A stretch of 64,000 bases of DNA from Diphasiastrum complanatum. Its lineage: Eukaryota > Streptophyta > Lycopodiopsida > Lycopodiales > Lycopodiaceae. Shown piece by piece: positions 20,086 through 29,783 of the stretch (position 1 is its first letter; every line of letters begins with the position of its first letter). The notes under the pieces were generated by a model. The model saw only the letters and a list, made by a program, of their open reading frames with translations. It was not told the DNA's origin and did not search any database. Location: assembly GCA_029204225.1 (NCBI GenBank), contig CM055114.1:16203502-16267501 (forward strand), read 5' to 3'. Made by a program: the position numbers and the translations under genes.

Positions 20086-21809
20086 CATTGTGGGATCAAA
20101 ATAACCAATTGTCGGATCGATATCATGAGATGTTTTGGGACATATAAAATCTATGTGTGGTGACATCATGGAATAACTTAGGATCCATCAAGAACCTAAA
20201 GGCGTATTTGTGGGATCAACAAAATTCATGTGGGGCGTTGTGGGATGTGTAGTGATATTGTGAGATGAATAGAATCCATGGAAGGATCTCTATGAGGTGT
20301 GGCAGAGTCAGTGAGATCCACATGAGGATTGGGAAGATGCATAACCTCCACATCATGAGGTGTGTAGTACCTCGTGACATCAAAAATATGATCATCAACA
20401 ATGATCTTCATCTAATGTCAAAGAGGATTCAAGATCAATATCTCCTATCTTGTTGATAAAATTGTCAATCGTGCAAGACATTGACACCAATGTATTATCT
20501 GGAAGAGTAGAATGTATACAAGCATTAGTTTTATTTTTTTCCCAAAAAAATCACAACCATGACCATGATAAAAGTACTAAATAAATAAAAAAACCACGTC
20601 GAGCTCCTCAATGTGCTTTCCAAACTTCACAAGTGTTGCGCCACAATTCGTGTTTCTCGAATTTTCAATCCTTTGCATTGTTTAATATATCTCATCACTA
20701 TACTCCTTGTGATACTAATTTCACTTCAAAATTACATGAATGATTAGCTAAATGTTACAAGGGAATTTACATGAAAATCATTATACTCTTAAGTTTTGAA
20801 CAATTAAATATATAGTACATTTTATTTAAGTTGATGTTGGGCCCTGTTTATTCCTCACAAGGAACTTTTTCAGTCAAGAGTTTTTGTAATGCCTTGAAAA
20901 GCACTATGATAACTACAATTTTCTATTTCGATATATACGTCTCCTTCATAAATTCAATAGTAAATGGCACTAAAATAACTTTTCTAGAAGCAAAACCATC
21001 TATTATCGTGATGGAGCAAAATAAAAAGCACATTCCATACCAAACATGATGTGATAACAAACATCTTGCACTCAAGTTTTTTCATTAGGAAAAAGTGACA
21101 AACACCAAATTTTTATCACAATGTTTATGTATTTGATCATTTAGACTACATTCCATGAGCATGCAAAATAGATATGCTAACTATTTCAAAACTAATCCTA
21201 ATTTCCCCATGCTCCTTACCATTTCTACCTTAGTGAATCACTTTATTGATGTGATGTTGAATGTTGATTTTGGATGCATTGCTATGATCACTTGGTATTG
21301 GTCATCATGAAAGTAAGAGATATAAACATCACTCGTGATATAACTCACTAGTTTGCAACAATCTTTATTCATGACTACCACCTCCCAAATTGGCCACATG
21401 CATCTAAGACACCAATAGCCTATAGCTTGGTTAAGTTTGATACACAAACCAAAAATAGAACATATTTGGTTTGTGTCGTAATCTAGGCCTTTCTTCAAGA
21501 AGCACTCAGCAAACATTTTGAGCCCATCTAGTTGCTAGAATTAAGATTGTTTCACCACACATTACTTAGAGATATAGAAGTGTCTATTACCAACTCTTAG
21601 TTTTATTAAGGCTCATGTACGTATCGATAAATAATCAATCTTAGGGCAATATCTATACACTTGCAAGCAAAATGATACGCTGAGTTTCATTGTTCATGAT
21701 CACAATTCGGTGAGGCAAGGATGAGATGAAGATAACTTGACCTAAAGACTATCATCATACATGATGACTTGATCTGAATGGTCAGCTTGCTACAACATAG
21801 GAAAGAAAG
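20086..21809. other. No gene recognised
   Basis: AT-rich sequence. 20086-20440 carries loose repeats of words such as GTGGGATCAA, TGTGGGATG and CATGAGGTGTG. One minus frame (21516-21238, 92 codons, Cys- and Trp-rich) is open but shows no family resemblance. 20830-21060 has a 72-codon plus frame without support. Confidence 0.4.
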
Positions 21810-22880
21810 AGCAAAGAACTAAAATATATTGATGTTATGCTATAGGGTAGTACACATCCATATGCATGCCACATTTCAATCAAAAATTACAGCATGCATG
21901 CTCTTTTGATTCATGGCCACGATTGCTATGAACAATATTAAAAAAATCTATCCAAATCCATGAAATTCCCTTTAAATTCTATAGCAATGCTTGTGTTTTG
22001 CACAGGATTGTCCATACCAAATTTGAGGTTGGACACGCTATCGCATCTAAAAGAACTAAAATATATTGATGTTATGTTATAGGGTAGCGCACATCCATGC
22101 CACATTTCAAGCAAAAATTACAGCATGCATGTTCTTTTGATTCATGGCCATGATTGCTATGAATAATAATTCAAAAATCTATCCAAATCCATGAAATTCC
22201 CTTAAAATTTGATAGCAATGTTTTGTACAGGATTGTGCATACCAAATTTGAGGTTGGACACACTATAGCATCTATTATGGTTACATTTTTCAAAATTGTT
22301 TAGATCATTTGCATATAAAGGGTGAGGTTGTGCCTAAGTAGTCTACTCTACGAAAGGCTTGAAGTTGAGTTGTCCACTTGATTCCATTTCGTGAATCGAA
22401 TTCAAGTGAATGGAAGGTAAAGGGTACACTTACTAGCAAAATGATACGCCATCATACATGATGACTTGGATTCTAATGGTTTGCTTGCTATCTCATAGGG
22501 AAGAATAAAACAAAGAACTAAAATATATTGATATTATGTTATAGGGTAGGACACATCCATGCTACCTTTCAAGCAAAATTACAGCATGCATGTTCTATTG
22601 ATTCATCATGCTCTATTGATTCATCGCCAAGACAGCTATTAAATATTTAAATTCAAAAATTTATCCAAATCCATGAAATTCCCTTAAAATTTTATATCAA
22701 TGCCTATATTTTGTACAAGATTGTCCATACCAAATTTGAGGTTGGACAGAATATCACATCTCTTATGGTTACATTTTTCAAAATTGTTTAGATCACTTGC
22801 ATATAAGGGGTGAAGTTGTGCCTAAGTAGTCGACTCTACGAAAGGCTTGATGTTGAGTTGAGTTGTTCCGAGCATGAGAC
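21810..22880. repeat. Local direct repeats (three partial copies)
   Basis: The words AACTAAAATATATTGATGTT, TAGGGTAG and CATCCATG recur at about 21819, 22050 and 22515, each followed by AAATTACAGCATGCATG and later CCAAATTTGAGGTTGGACA. Copies B and C also share GTTACATTTTTCAAAATTGT and CTACGAAAGGCTTGA. Spacing B to C is about 465 bp, and A to B about 232 bp because copy A lacks the second half. No coding is seen. Confidence 0.88.
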
Positions 22881-22984
22881 AGAGCTTCCTTTGCTGTTAT
22901 ACACTTGCTCCAGCCCGTGTGATTTACACTGATCACAGGATTCCGAATTCAAGTGAATGGAAGGTAAAGGGTATCCGTGGAGAA

Positions 22985-23125
22985 TCGAAGTCTCCTTCTG
23001 TGGTCAGTAATAAGTACATGCCTGAACTCAGCTTCTGGAATGGCTAATCAGATCAAGAATTGAAGTCTCCTCATGTGCTCGGTAGATGCCTGAACTCAGC
23101 ATCTGGAATGGCTAATCAGATCCAG
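22985..23125. repeat. Short tandem duplication covering the 3' end of the BPS1-like gene
   Basis: TGCCTGAACTCAGC, an A/T-variable CTTCTGG or CATCTGG, then AATGGCTAATCAGATC occur at about 23021 and 23089. The flanking GAATCGAAGTCTCC and GAATTGAAGTCTCC repeat in the same order. The period is about 68-70 bp. The unit contains the stop codon of the gene, so a second copy of the last codons and stop lies just downstream of the real one. Confidence 0.85.
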
Positions 23126-24175
23126 AAGTGCCACTCTACTATTCACAAGCATCCGAAAGAGCTCGTTCACCTGCTGCTCCAAAAGCCCCAAGCCTTTCCC
23201 AAGCTCCTCCGACCGCCGTCTCAAATTCTCAGCCAGTTGCCTCAATTTATCAGCTTCCTCCTTGCTCAGAGGAAGCATCTTCGACAGCACAGCTTCGTCC
23301 AGAATAGCATGGAACTGCCTGACAATGGCATCTATACAAGTGAGCTCGCCAAGAAGAGCAGTGGATCCACTTGCCTTTCCTCTATGTATCTCGTCTTTCA
23401 CTCTGTGTTGCAAGGTGATTAAGGAGGCAGACCAAAGAAAGTGGCTGTGCACATGCAGGCTAGACAGAGTTCGGCGGGGCTTGACACTGAGTGCAGCTGC
23501 AAGGAGGCCGCATGTGAAGATGGTGTTAACCTTAGCGCCATAGATGGCGCTGATGAAGGGTTTGCTCTTGAGAATGGGAGGGGCAGGCTTGTTGTCAGCC
23601 ATGCGCCGCAGGGTGGAGTTGCACGAGTCGAGCTTTGCCTGTCCCTGGATCTCATCCCTGCGCTTAATTGCCAACAAGCAGTCCCGAAGCGCATTCCTTG
23701 CGCGCTGGCATTTGGCCTCGCTAGTACCCAAATTGTCCGTCGCATCCACCAGATGTAATGCGAGCTGCAGCTGCGTCTGGTAGTGCTTCATGTCGGATAT
23801 CTTGGCTTTCAATGCATTGCAAACATCTAGCAGCTTTGCGCTGTCGTCCAGGTACTCACCAACCCACTTGTCCTCTCTCTCCGAATAGGGCAACTCAAAA
23901 TCGGGAATGAGTGCCTCCACAGCAGAATTGGTGACCAAGGTGGCACCCAACGCTTGACGCAGCCATGGAAGATTGAGATAAGAACCGTCGTGTGTGCTCT
24001 GCTTCAGCTGCTCAAGCCTGTGAGCTAGATCATTCTCAAAGGCCTTGAGAGTTGGATCACGAAGGGGTAAACTGGCAGGCGACAATGGCGTACGCATTGC
24101 AAATTGAGGGTAAGAAAATGCAGTGAAAGCGGTGCCTATGGTTGCAATGAGTGAGGAGCCCTGCTGATGCGCCAT
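23096..24175 (-). CDS. BYPASS1-like protein (BPS1 family), intact
   Basis: 359 codons, intronless, starting at ATG 24175 in a strong plant context (ACCATGGCG). The open frame extends 14 codons upstream but has no ATG. It resembles plant BPS1 (about 350 residues) along its whole length. Conserved blocks include LRDPTLKAFENDLAHRLEQL near the N-terminus, then DFELPYSEREDKWVGEYLDD and SAKLLDVCNALKAKI at about 115-150. A hydrophobic SAIYGAKVNTIFTCGLLAAA follows at about 220-240, and a heptad-rich C-terminus (LRQLAENLRRRSEELGKGLG, EQQVNELFRMLVNSRVALL). In Arabidopsis BPS1 limits production of a root-derived mobile growth-arrest signal. The role here is inferred from the family only. GC content is clearly higher than in the surroundings, as expected for a functional host gene. 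Confidence 0.9.
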   Translation of the reverse strand: MAHQQGSSLIATIGTAFTAFSYPQFAMRTPLSPASLPLRDPTLKAFENDLAHRLEQLKQSTHDGSYLNLPWLRQALGATLVTNSAVEALIPDFELPYSEREDKWVGEYLDDSAKLLDVCNALKAKISDMKHYQTQLQLALHLVDATDNLGTSEAKCQRARNALRDCLLAIKRRDEIQGQAKLDSCNSTLRRMADNKPAPPILKSKPFISAIYGAKVNTIFTCGLLAAALSVKPRRTLSSLHVHSHFLWSASLITLQHRVKDEIHRGKASGSTALLGELTCIDAIVRQFHAILDEAVLSKMLPLSKEEADKLRQLAENLRRRSEELGKGLGLLEQQVNELFRMLVNSRVALLDLISHSRC

Positions 24176-24300
24176 GGTCTTCCTTGTACTAATCACTACT
24201 CTAGTCCGATTACACAATGTGGCAGCCGATTATCTTAACAGTAAGGGGAAGTTCTAATAACACATCTGAAAATGTAGGAGTTCTTCACTGACAGCACTAA

Positions 24301-24310
24301 CATATATAAG
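24301..24310 (-). promoter_or_regulatory. Possible TATA box of the BPS1-like gene
   Basis: The minus strand reads CTTATATATG about 125 bp upstream of the ATG at 24175. The position is plausible for a TATA box with a 90-100 nt leader. No other evidence. Confidence 0.35.
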
Positions 24311-24914
24311 AATGAGAAGATGGGAAAACTGTGCGAGAGAAGGAGTGCATGTAACAAGATTCAGCTTGTTCTGACACTCGTTGTTGCTTGAAGGTGAAGC
24401 CAATTTTATCTTCCTGGACCCAGTCTAGTCTTTGCTACTGCCAACAGCAATTTGAACGAGGAAAGAATAAGGAAAAAAAATACAAAATTCGGATGACGAC
24501 GTTGGCGGGCGGGTGGAATCTGATCATCTCCTATCCCGGCTGGCTGGTAGCCTGGTAGGCCTGCCGCCTAACGCCAGCCTTGCGACTTTATACCTCAAGG
24601 GCCAAGGCAGATCCTTGAGAGCATTCCGGCCAATCGGGGCCAACCGGCAACAACAAAGTTGTGTGCCTCAACTACGCACCTAGTTACTACCTCCATCATC
24701 ACTAATACAATGTTTGCTCCACCTCATCGTGAGAGTTATATTTATGCATGTATAAATTAAAATATCTTCCCTTAGCGTGAGCAAACCAAATATTTTAGAG
24801 CCTCATGCTTACCACACATGGCTCCTTGTCCTAATTTTTATAAAACATGGAGGCCTTTGCTCTATGCCAATTGCTCTCCTAATACCTATCCATATCCACA
24901 CATAGTCCCATCCC
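24311..24914. other. Upstream region of the BPS1-like gene
   Basis: No coding is seen. 24500-24690 is GC-rich, with the near-palindromic words GGCTGGCTGGTAGCCTGGTA and GGCCAATCGGGGCCAACCGG. From 24700 the sequence turns AT-rich. It probably includes promoter sequence and the edge of repeat DNA. Confidence 0.35.
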
Positions 24915-25063
24915 CCCATATACTATGTGACATGTGTTTTTGTCTTACCTAAGAGCTTGTCGCACACTTGGTCTACAAGTATCACCTACTTATCTTTTTT
25001 GAACATGCTAATCATTCATGGATTTGTGATTTACCATACTAAACTATATGGCTCAATAATTAT
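24915..25063. repeat. Left piece of duplicated unit P, cut by the retrotransposon nest
   Basis: It matches 38405-38553 (CCTAAGAGCTTGTCGCACAC, GCTAATCATTCATGGA, TTTACCATACTAAACTATAT). In the second copy this stretch runs straight on into the sequence found here only after the nest (from 37300). The nest therefore inserted into copy 1 of unit P. Confidence 0.85.
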
Positions 25064-25301
25064 TGTAGCGCAGGCATCTCAAAGGGAGCCGGGAACCACG
25101 ACTTTCTCAGCCTTCAACTCTTGCCATCCAAACCCACTTAACATACAAGCAGCCAACTCGCCAACAACGATCAGACTTAACCAACTTGAAGTTTCGAAAA
25201 CCAACATTGAGATCCAACCTGGTGCCATGCCAGATCCGGGGTCCCGATGTGGGTGACTTCCCTCCACGCAAGCCGTCCGACATACATCAAACTTAACCAA
25301 C

Positions 25302-26221
25302 TGTTGTAAAGCTGACTCGGGTGCACCCAGCGTGCCCTGTAAGACTCAAAGGGGTGACACTCCCTAAGGTCCCAGAGCAAGTTAGAACGTCAAGGACTGA
25401 GCCTCCGACCTATGGTGAGCCAGTCAAGTAGTCACAAAGTCATGAGCTAGCTCTGGAGCTCAAGTCATGGCCTAGTCAGGAAAGCAAGTTGATTCGGCCG
25501 CCGGGACGGCTCCCGGGACCCATGTCCGGGAGTCAGACTGATTCTGCCAGGCTTGCCAGGCTTAATTAGCAAAATAAAAACTAAGTCCTAATAAGCGTGC
25601 TTTACCAGAAAGCACTATGTCTCAAACCAGAGGGGGTGTGCCGAATCACAGCAGAACTATAGGGGGAGTCCGACAGACAGAAACTTGGGCAGCTCAACCA
25701 GCGCCAGGAATCCAGTCGCCAGGTCTCAGCTCCCTCTACCAGCACGAGCCAGGCACAATGCCCAGCACGTGTTGGTGGACCCGAGACCGGTCAGTCTATG
25801 TATGAATGTAACATCTTCCAAATCTAATAAAGTTGATCCTTGGGGATGATTACCATTTCGGTTTCGCCTCCGGGACTGGTCCAAGTGAAAGGACCCTTAC
25901 TACAACCTTTTTGCGTCGCTGGCGCCTAAGGGTCCCTTTCATCGACATGGGGCTTGCCGCTATGCCAATTGGTCAGTTTGGCGACCACTATGCCTTGGGT
26001 TTCATGTGTGGCTTGTCTTTGCCTTTGGTTGCCTTTTGGGGACGGATTCTGAGTTGGCTTTCGGATTGGTTGGGATTCCAGTTTTCTTAAGTCTGAATGG
26101 TTAAGCCTGTTACGTTTCTGAGTTGGCTTTTACGTAAGTGCATGATGGATGAATGTTAGACTTAAGCACGTGTTGGGAAAATCGCTCAACTCCCAGCGCC
26201 CTTTGAGGCGCCGGCGCAACA
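25302..26221 (+). repeat. 5' LTR of element B
   Basis: 920 bp, matching 33196-34115 with few substitutions (for example ACACTCCC/ACATTCCC, GTGGACCCG/GTGGCCCTG). It includes a polyadenylation signal AATAAA at 25826-25831 and ends GGCGCCGGCGCAACA. Confidence 0.95.
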
Positions 26222-26223
26222 TG

Positions 26224-26239
26224 TGGTATCAGAGCCGAC
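26224..26239 (+). other. Primer binding site of element B
   Basis: TGGTATCAGAGCCGAC two bases after the LTR end, the tRNA-iMet type. The same word occurs in element A at 29308. Confidence 0.92.
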
Positions 26240-26309
26240 TAGCCGGTCAGCTACGCAAGTCTCACAGGGATGGCCACGTTTTGGGATTTGTCAGGACAAC
26301 CATTGCGCA

Positions 26310-28003
26310 AGGTGCTGCCCACAGCGAGTTGTGGAAGATTGGTTGTTTCACATGGACCATTACTTCCGTCTGATGAACACTCCTGAGGAAGAAAGAACTA
26401 ACTTGGCATTAGCATATTTTGAGGGCTACACTACAAATTGGTACCGGATGGCAAGAATGCATTCTCAAACATGGGACGCATTCAAAGCCGCGTTACGAGA
26501 GGAGTTCATACCGAAGGATTCACACATGAGATTGAGGACAGAATTATCGGGGCTCAAACAGAAAGGGTCATTGCGAGAGTACCTCAATAAATCCAGACAG
26601 AGTGTATGGGCTATTGAAGATATGTCCGAGGCGGACAAAACTCATTACCTATTGTCTGGAATGCAATCTTGGACCCGGCGTGCGATAGACAGCTACATGC
26701 CCCATGATTTCAATTCAACTATTCGAGCGGCTGAAATGGTTTGTGATTATGAGAGCACATTGGCACCAGCTGCTCCGCAACCTCAACAAGAGTATTTAGT
26801 GGATCCAGACCGAGTCCGAGCTTCTTTTCAAGGGGGGACTCAACTCCAAATGGCAACCAAACCTCAAGTAGCGTGAACAAATTCCCAACAAAAACAGGGT
26901 TTGGCAACCAAGGCAACAATGGAGGGAACATGTTCCAGAGAAGAAACAATGTTGGACCTTCAGCTAGTCACAGCAACAGCTCACCAACAGTGGGCAGTTC
27001 CATGCATTGCTTCAACTGTCATCAGCAAGGTCACTCTTGGAGGTCATGCCCCAAACCATTGAATAAGCAAATCATGGCTGCCATTGAAGGATTTGATAGG
27101 ATGGAGAGAGAGGCATTTGATCAAGAAGATGGTGAACAAGATGATCAAGAGGACCCAGAAACGGATTTGACGGAGTCTGACCTGAATGCCTTGCAACAGA
27201 TAGGGGCACTTGCGGCGTATCGTGAACATCTTATGGCGACTCCTGCGAGAGGATCCAAGTTATTGTACCTGAAAGGCTGTATTCAAGGCAGGATCATTTA
27301 CTTCATGGTAGACCTGGGGGCGTCACATAACTACTTGTCAAAAAAACTGACAGGAGAATTGGACATCCAATGTGAAGAAAATGTGACTCCTATTTGTGTG
27401 GAGACCGCGAAAGGTACAATGACCACTTGTAGATTGGCAACCAACTTACCAATCTCTCTGGGAGCCTGGAAGAATCGACTAACGTTCACAATCTTAAAGA
27501 TGGATGCCTTCGACGCTATTTTGGGATTAAGCTGGTTTAACGAACATGTGGTGGCCTTCTTGGCAAAAGGGGTTAACCTTGTGTTATTATATAATGGCAG
27601 GAGACCTTGTGTCGTCAGAGCTGTGCCAGGGGACCAACTAGAAAAGAACGACACAAATGAACCTGAGCCAACCATTCCTCCCAATCTCATTCACCTATTT
27701 AACGACGGACAGCCAACAGTGACAGACCAACTGACACGGGAACAAATGGAGCCAACATTGCCTATAGTCTCTACATCAAAGGTGAATTCAAGTGCCGATG
27801 CAAAGCTCAAGGAGCTCACCTTGTGTGACCAAGCGAAAGCTCACTTTTTTAACGAAAGACATCCAACAGTGACAAACCAGCTGACGCGAGGTCAAATGGA
27901 GCCAACATTGCCTGCAGTTTCTACGTCAAAGGTGAATCTAAGTGCCGATGCAGAGCTCAAGGAGCTCAACCTGGACGACCAAACGAAATATCTAGAGTCC
28001 TAG
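26310..28003 (+). pseudogene. Element B: gag-protease ORF with one frameshift
   Basis: GAG (retrotrans_gag type): VVEDWLFHMDHYFRLMNTPE, NWYRMARMHSQTWDAFKAAL, REEFIPKDSHMRLRTELSGL, KQKGSLREYLNKSRQ. A CCHC knuckle CFNCHQQGHSWRSCPKPL follows near 27007. The aspartic protease reads YFMVDLGASHNYLSKKL, where the catalytic D is kept but the usual T/S is L, and ends with DAILGLSWFNEH. The frame shifts at a G6 run (26832-26837). There is no ATG before the GAG core: the sequence RVVEDWL follows directly on leader sequence at about 26326, so the GAG N-terminus seems lost. The C-terminus has a 50-residue unit twice (from 27691 and 27841, period exactly 150 bp). Confidence 0.85.
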
Positions 28004-28060
28004 GGGACTCATCCAGATGTGCGACGACAACGACATATCTGAGGCTTAAGGGAGCCGTGA

Positions 28061-29305
28061 TGTTGTAAAGCTACCTTTACAAGCTTTACTTCCGGCGCCA
28101 TCGGTGCCAACTATGTCTCCGGCGCCAGCAGCGCTCCTGCTGCTCCCGGCGCCAATGGCGTCGGCGCCGCTCCCGGCGCCACTGTGACCAGAATCCAGCC
28201 GGCGCCAAGTTCCTATGGCTGAAAATCTTTGATCGGTTCTAGCGAAGTCCAGAGAGCTCAGATCGATGTGCAATCACCTCACACGATCTAGGCATGATTA
28301 AAGGAAGCCTGGGGATCAATAAAATCTAGAGAGAGAAAATGACTTTCTAGAAAGAGAAAATCCTAGAGAGAGAAAAACGTGCTTTACCAGCTTGGGTAGA
28401 GTGCTTGGTATGAGGAGGGGTGCCGAATCACACCAATACTATAGGGGAGTGCGGGTTGCGACTCAGGGCGAGCTCCAACCAAGTCTCAGCCTCCCTTGCT
28501 GGAATGTTGTCATGGCTCTCGCCTTGGCATGCTAGCGCCCCGGAGACTAGGGTCGTTCACACACTTGAAATGTAACCTTCTCAGATTTATCAATAAAGTG
28601 GGATTTTTCTCAAACTGACTCTGATTACCTTCTGGGTTTCAGTGTTCGGTAAAAGCGCCAATTGTAAGGCCGCTTTCAAAATTTTTAACTTGGCACATAG
28701 TTGAGGGTCGTATCTCGGGACGCCAGCGGTATGCCGTCGGGACCATTCGGTCCGTGGCGCCAGCGGTATGCTGTCAGGACCATTTGGTCCAGGAACTGGT
28801 TGTTTCCATATCTGTCGCGGCTTGTGGTTCTGAGTGTTCCTTGCATGAACGTGAATGGGTTAAGCTCTTGGGGAACGGGCTCTAACCTGTCGGCTGAGTT
28901 GGATGGCTTGCTTGGGTGGATGTTACCTGTTTATGGCTGTCCAGTCTGGCGTGGCGCCAGGTTGGCTTCCAGCGCTCGTGACGAAGCTTTCAGTTGGTTA
29001 AGTCTGATGTAAGTCAGACCGCTTGCTTGGAATGGATGTTACTCGTTTGTAACGAAGCTTCGAGTTGGTTAAGTTTGATGTATGTCGGGCGGCTTGCTTG
29101 GAGGAAAGTCACCCACGTCGGGACCCCCGATATGGCATGGCGCCAGGTTGGATCTCAATGTTGGTTTGCGGAACTTCAAGTTGGTTAAGTCTGATCGTTG
29201 TTGGCGAGTTGGCTGCTTGTATGTCAAGTGGGTTTGGATGGCAATAGTTGAAGGCTGGGAAGCTAAGTCGTGGTTCCCGGCTCCCTTTGGGATGCCTGCG
29301 CTACA
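28061..29305 (+). repeat. 5' LTR of element A
   Basis: 1245 bp. It contains a GGCGCC-rich block (28092-28203), GAGAGAGAAA motifs near 28328-28376 and a polyadenylation signal AATAAA at 28592-28597. It also contains a doubled unit CAGCGGTATGC...GGACCATTYGGTCC (28724-28792). It matches the 3' LTR almost perfectly outside the GGCGCC block. Confidence 0.96.
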
Positions 29306-29307
29306 TG

Positions 29308-29323
29308 TGGTATCAGAGCCGAC
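29308..29323 (+). other. Primer binding site of element A
   Basis: TGGTATCAGAGCCGAC two bases after the LTR end, complementary to initiator tRNA-Met. Confidence 0.92.
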
Positions 29324-29394
29324 TGGCCGGTCAGCTATGCGGATCTCACGGAAATGGCCACGGTTTGGGGTTCATCAAGACAACTGTTGTGCAA

Positions 29395-29783
29395 GGTGCT
29401 GCCCACAGTGTAAGCACGGGTGCGTCCACGGTCGGGGTGGTCGGCAGAACGGGGGACTTGATGAGTCAAGGTGCTGCCCTTGAGGTGTAAGCACGGTCAG
29501 TTCTCGCGATTCGGGCCTGGCGCTGTCTGCACGTAGGACGGATGAGGCAAAGTGCTGCCTAGGGAGGTGAAAGCACGGTCTGTACCTTGTGGGGTGCGGG
29601 GCGACATATTCGAACTGTATGGGTTAACCATTGATACAGAGATGCTGCTCGAATTCGGGTGTAAAGCACGGGTGGTTAGCTGCCGGTGCGGGATAGCTGC
29701 CGATCGTTTAGCTATAAGGGCTATCGACCAAAAAGTGGTGGGGCGTGACTGAGGCAATGTGCTGCTTAATGGTGAAAGCACGG
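29395..29783 (+). repeat. Array of five GTGCTGC...AAGCACGG stem-loops in the leader of A
   Basis: Five units share the left word GTGCTGC (once ATGCTGC) and the right word AAGCACGG. They lie at about 29396-29419, 29471-29496, 29552-29578, 29642-29671 and 29759-29783. GTGCT pairs with AGCAC across loops of 12-18 bases, so each unit can form a hairpin in the element RNA. The units are 75-115 bp apart and the spacers differ. This looks like a conserved RNA structure near the PBS, such as a packaging or dimerisation signal. That role is inference. Confidence 0.8.

Noticed and set aside
23262-23783. Plus-strand frames overlapping the BPS1-like gene
   Set aside because: Antisense shadows of a well-supported minus-strand gene.
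25833-26090. 85-codon frame in element B LTR (also 33727-33984)
   Set aside because: Inside the LTR downstream of its AATAAA signal; no family resemblance.
28701-29483. Repeated 60-130 codon frames in the A-family LTRs (also at 32306, 34172, 56042)
   Set aside because: They recur only because the LTR recurs, lie on both strands and overlap each other; no protein family, and LTR function explains the conservation.
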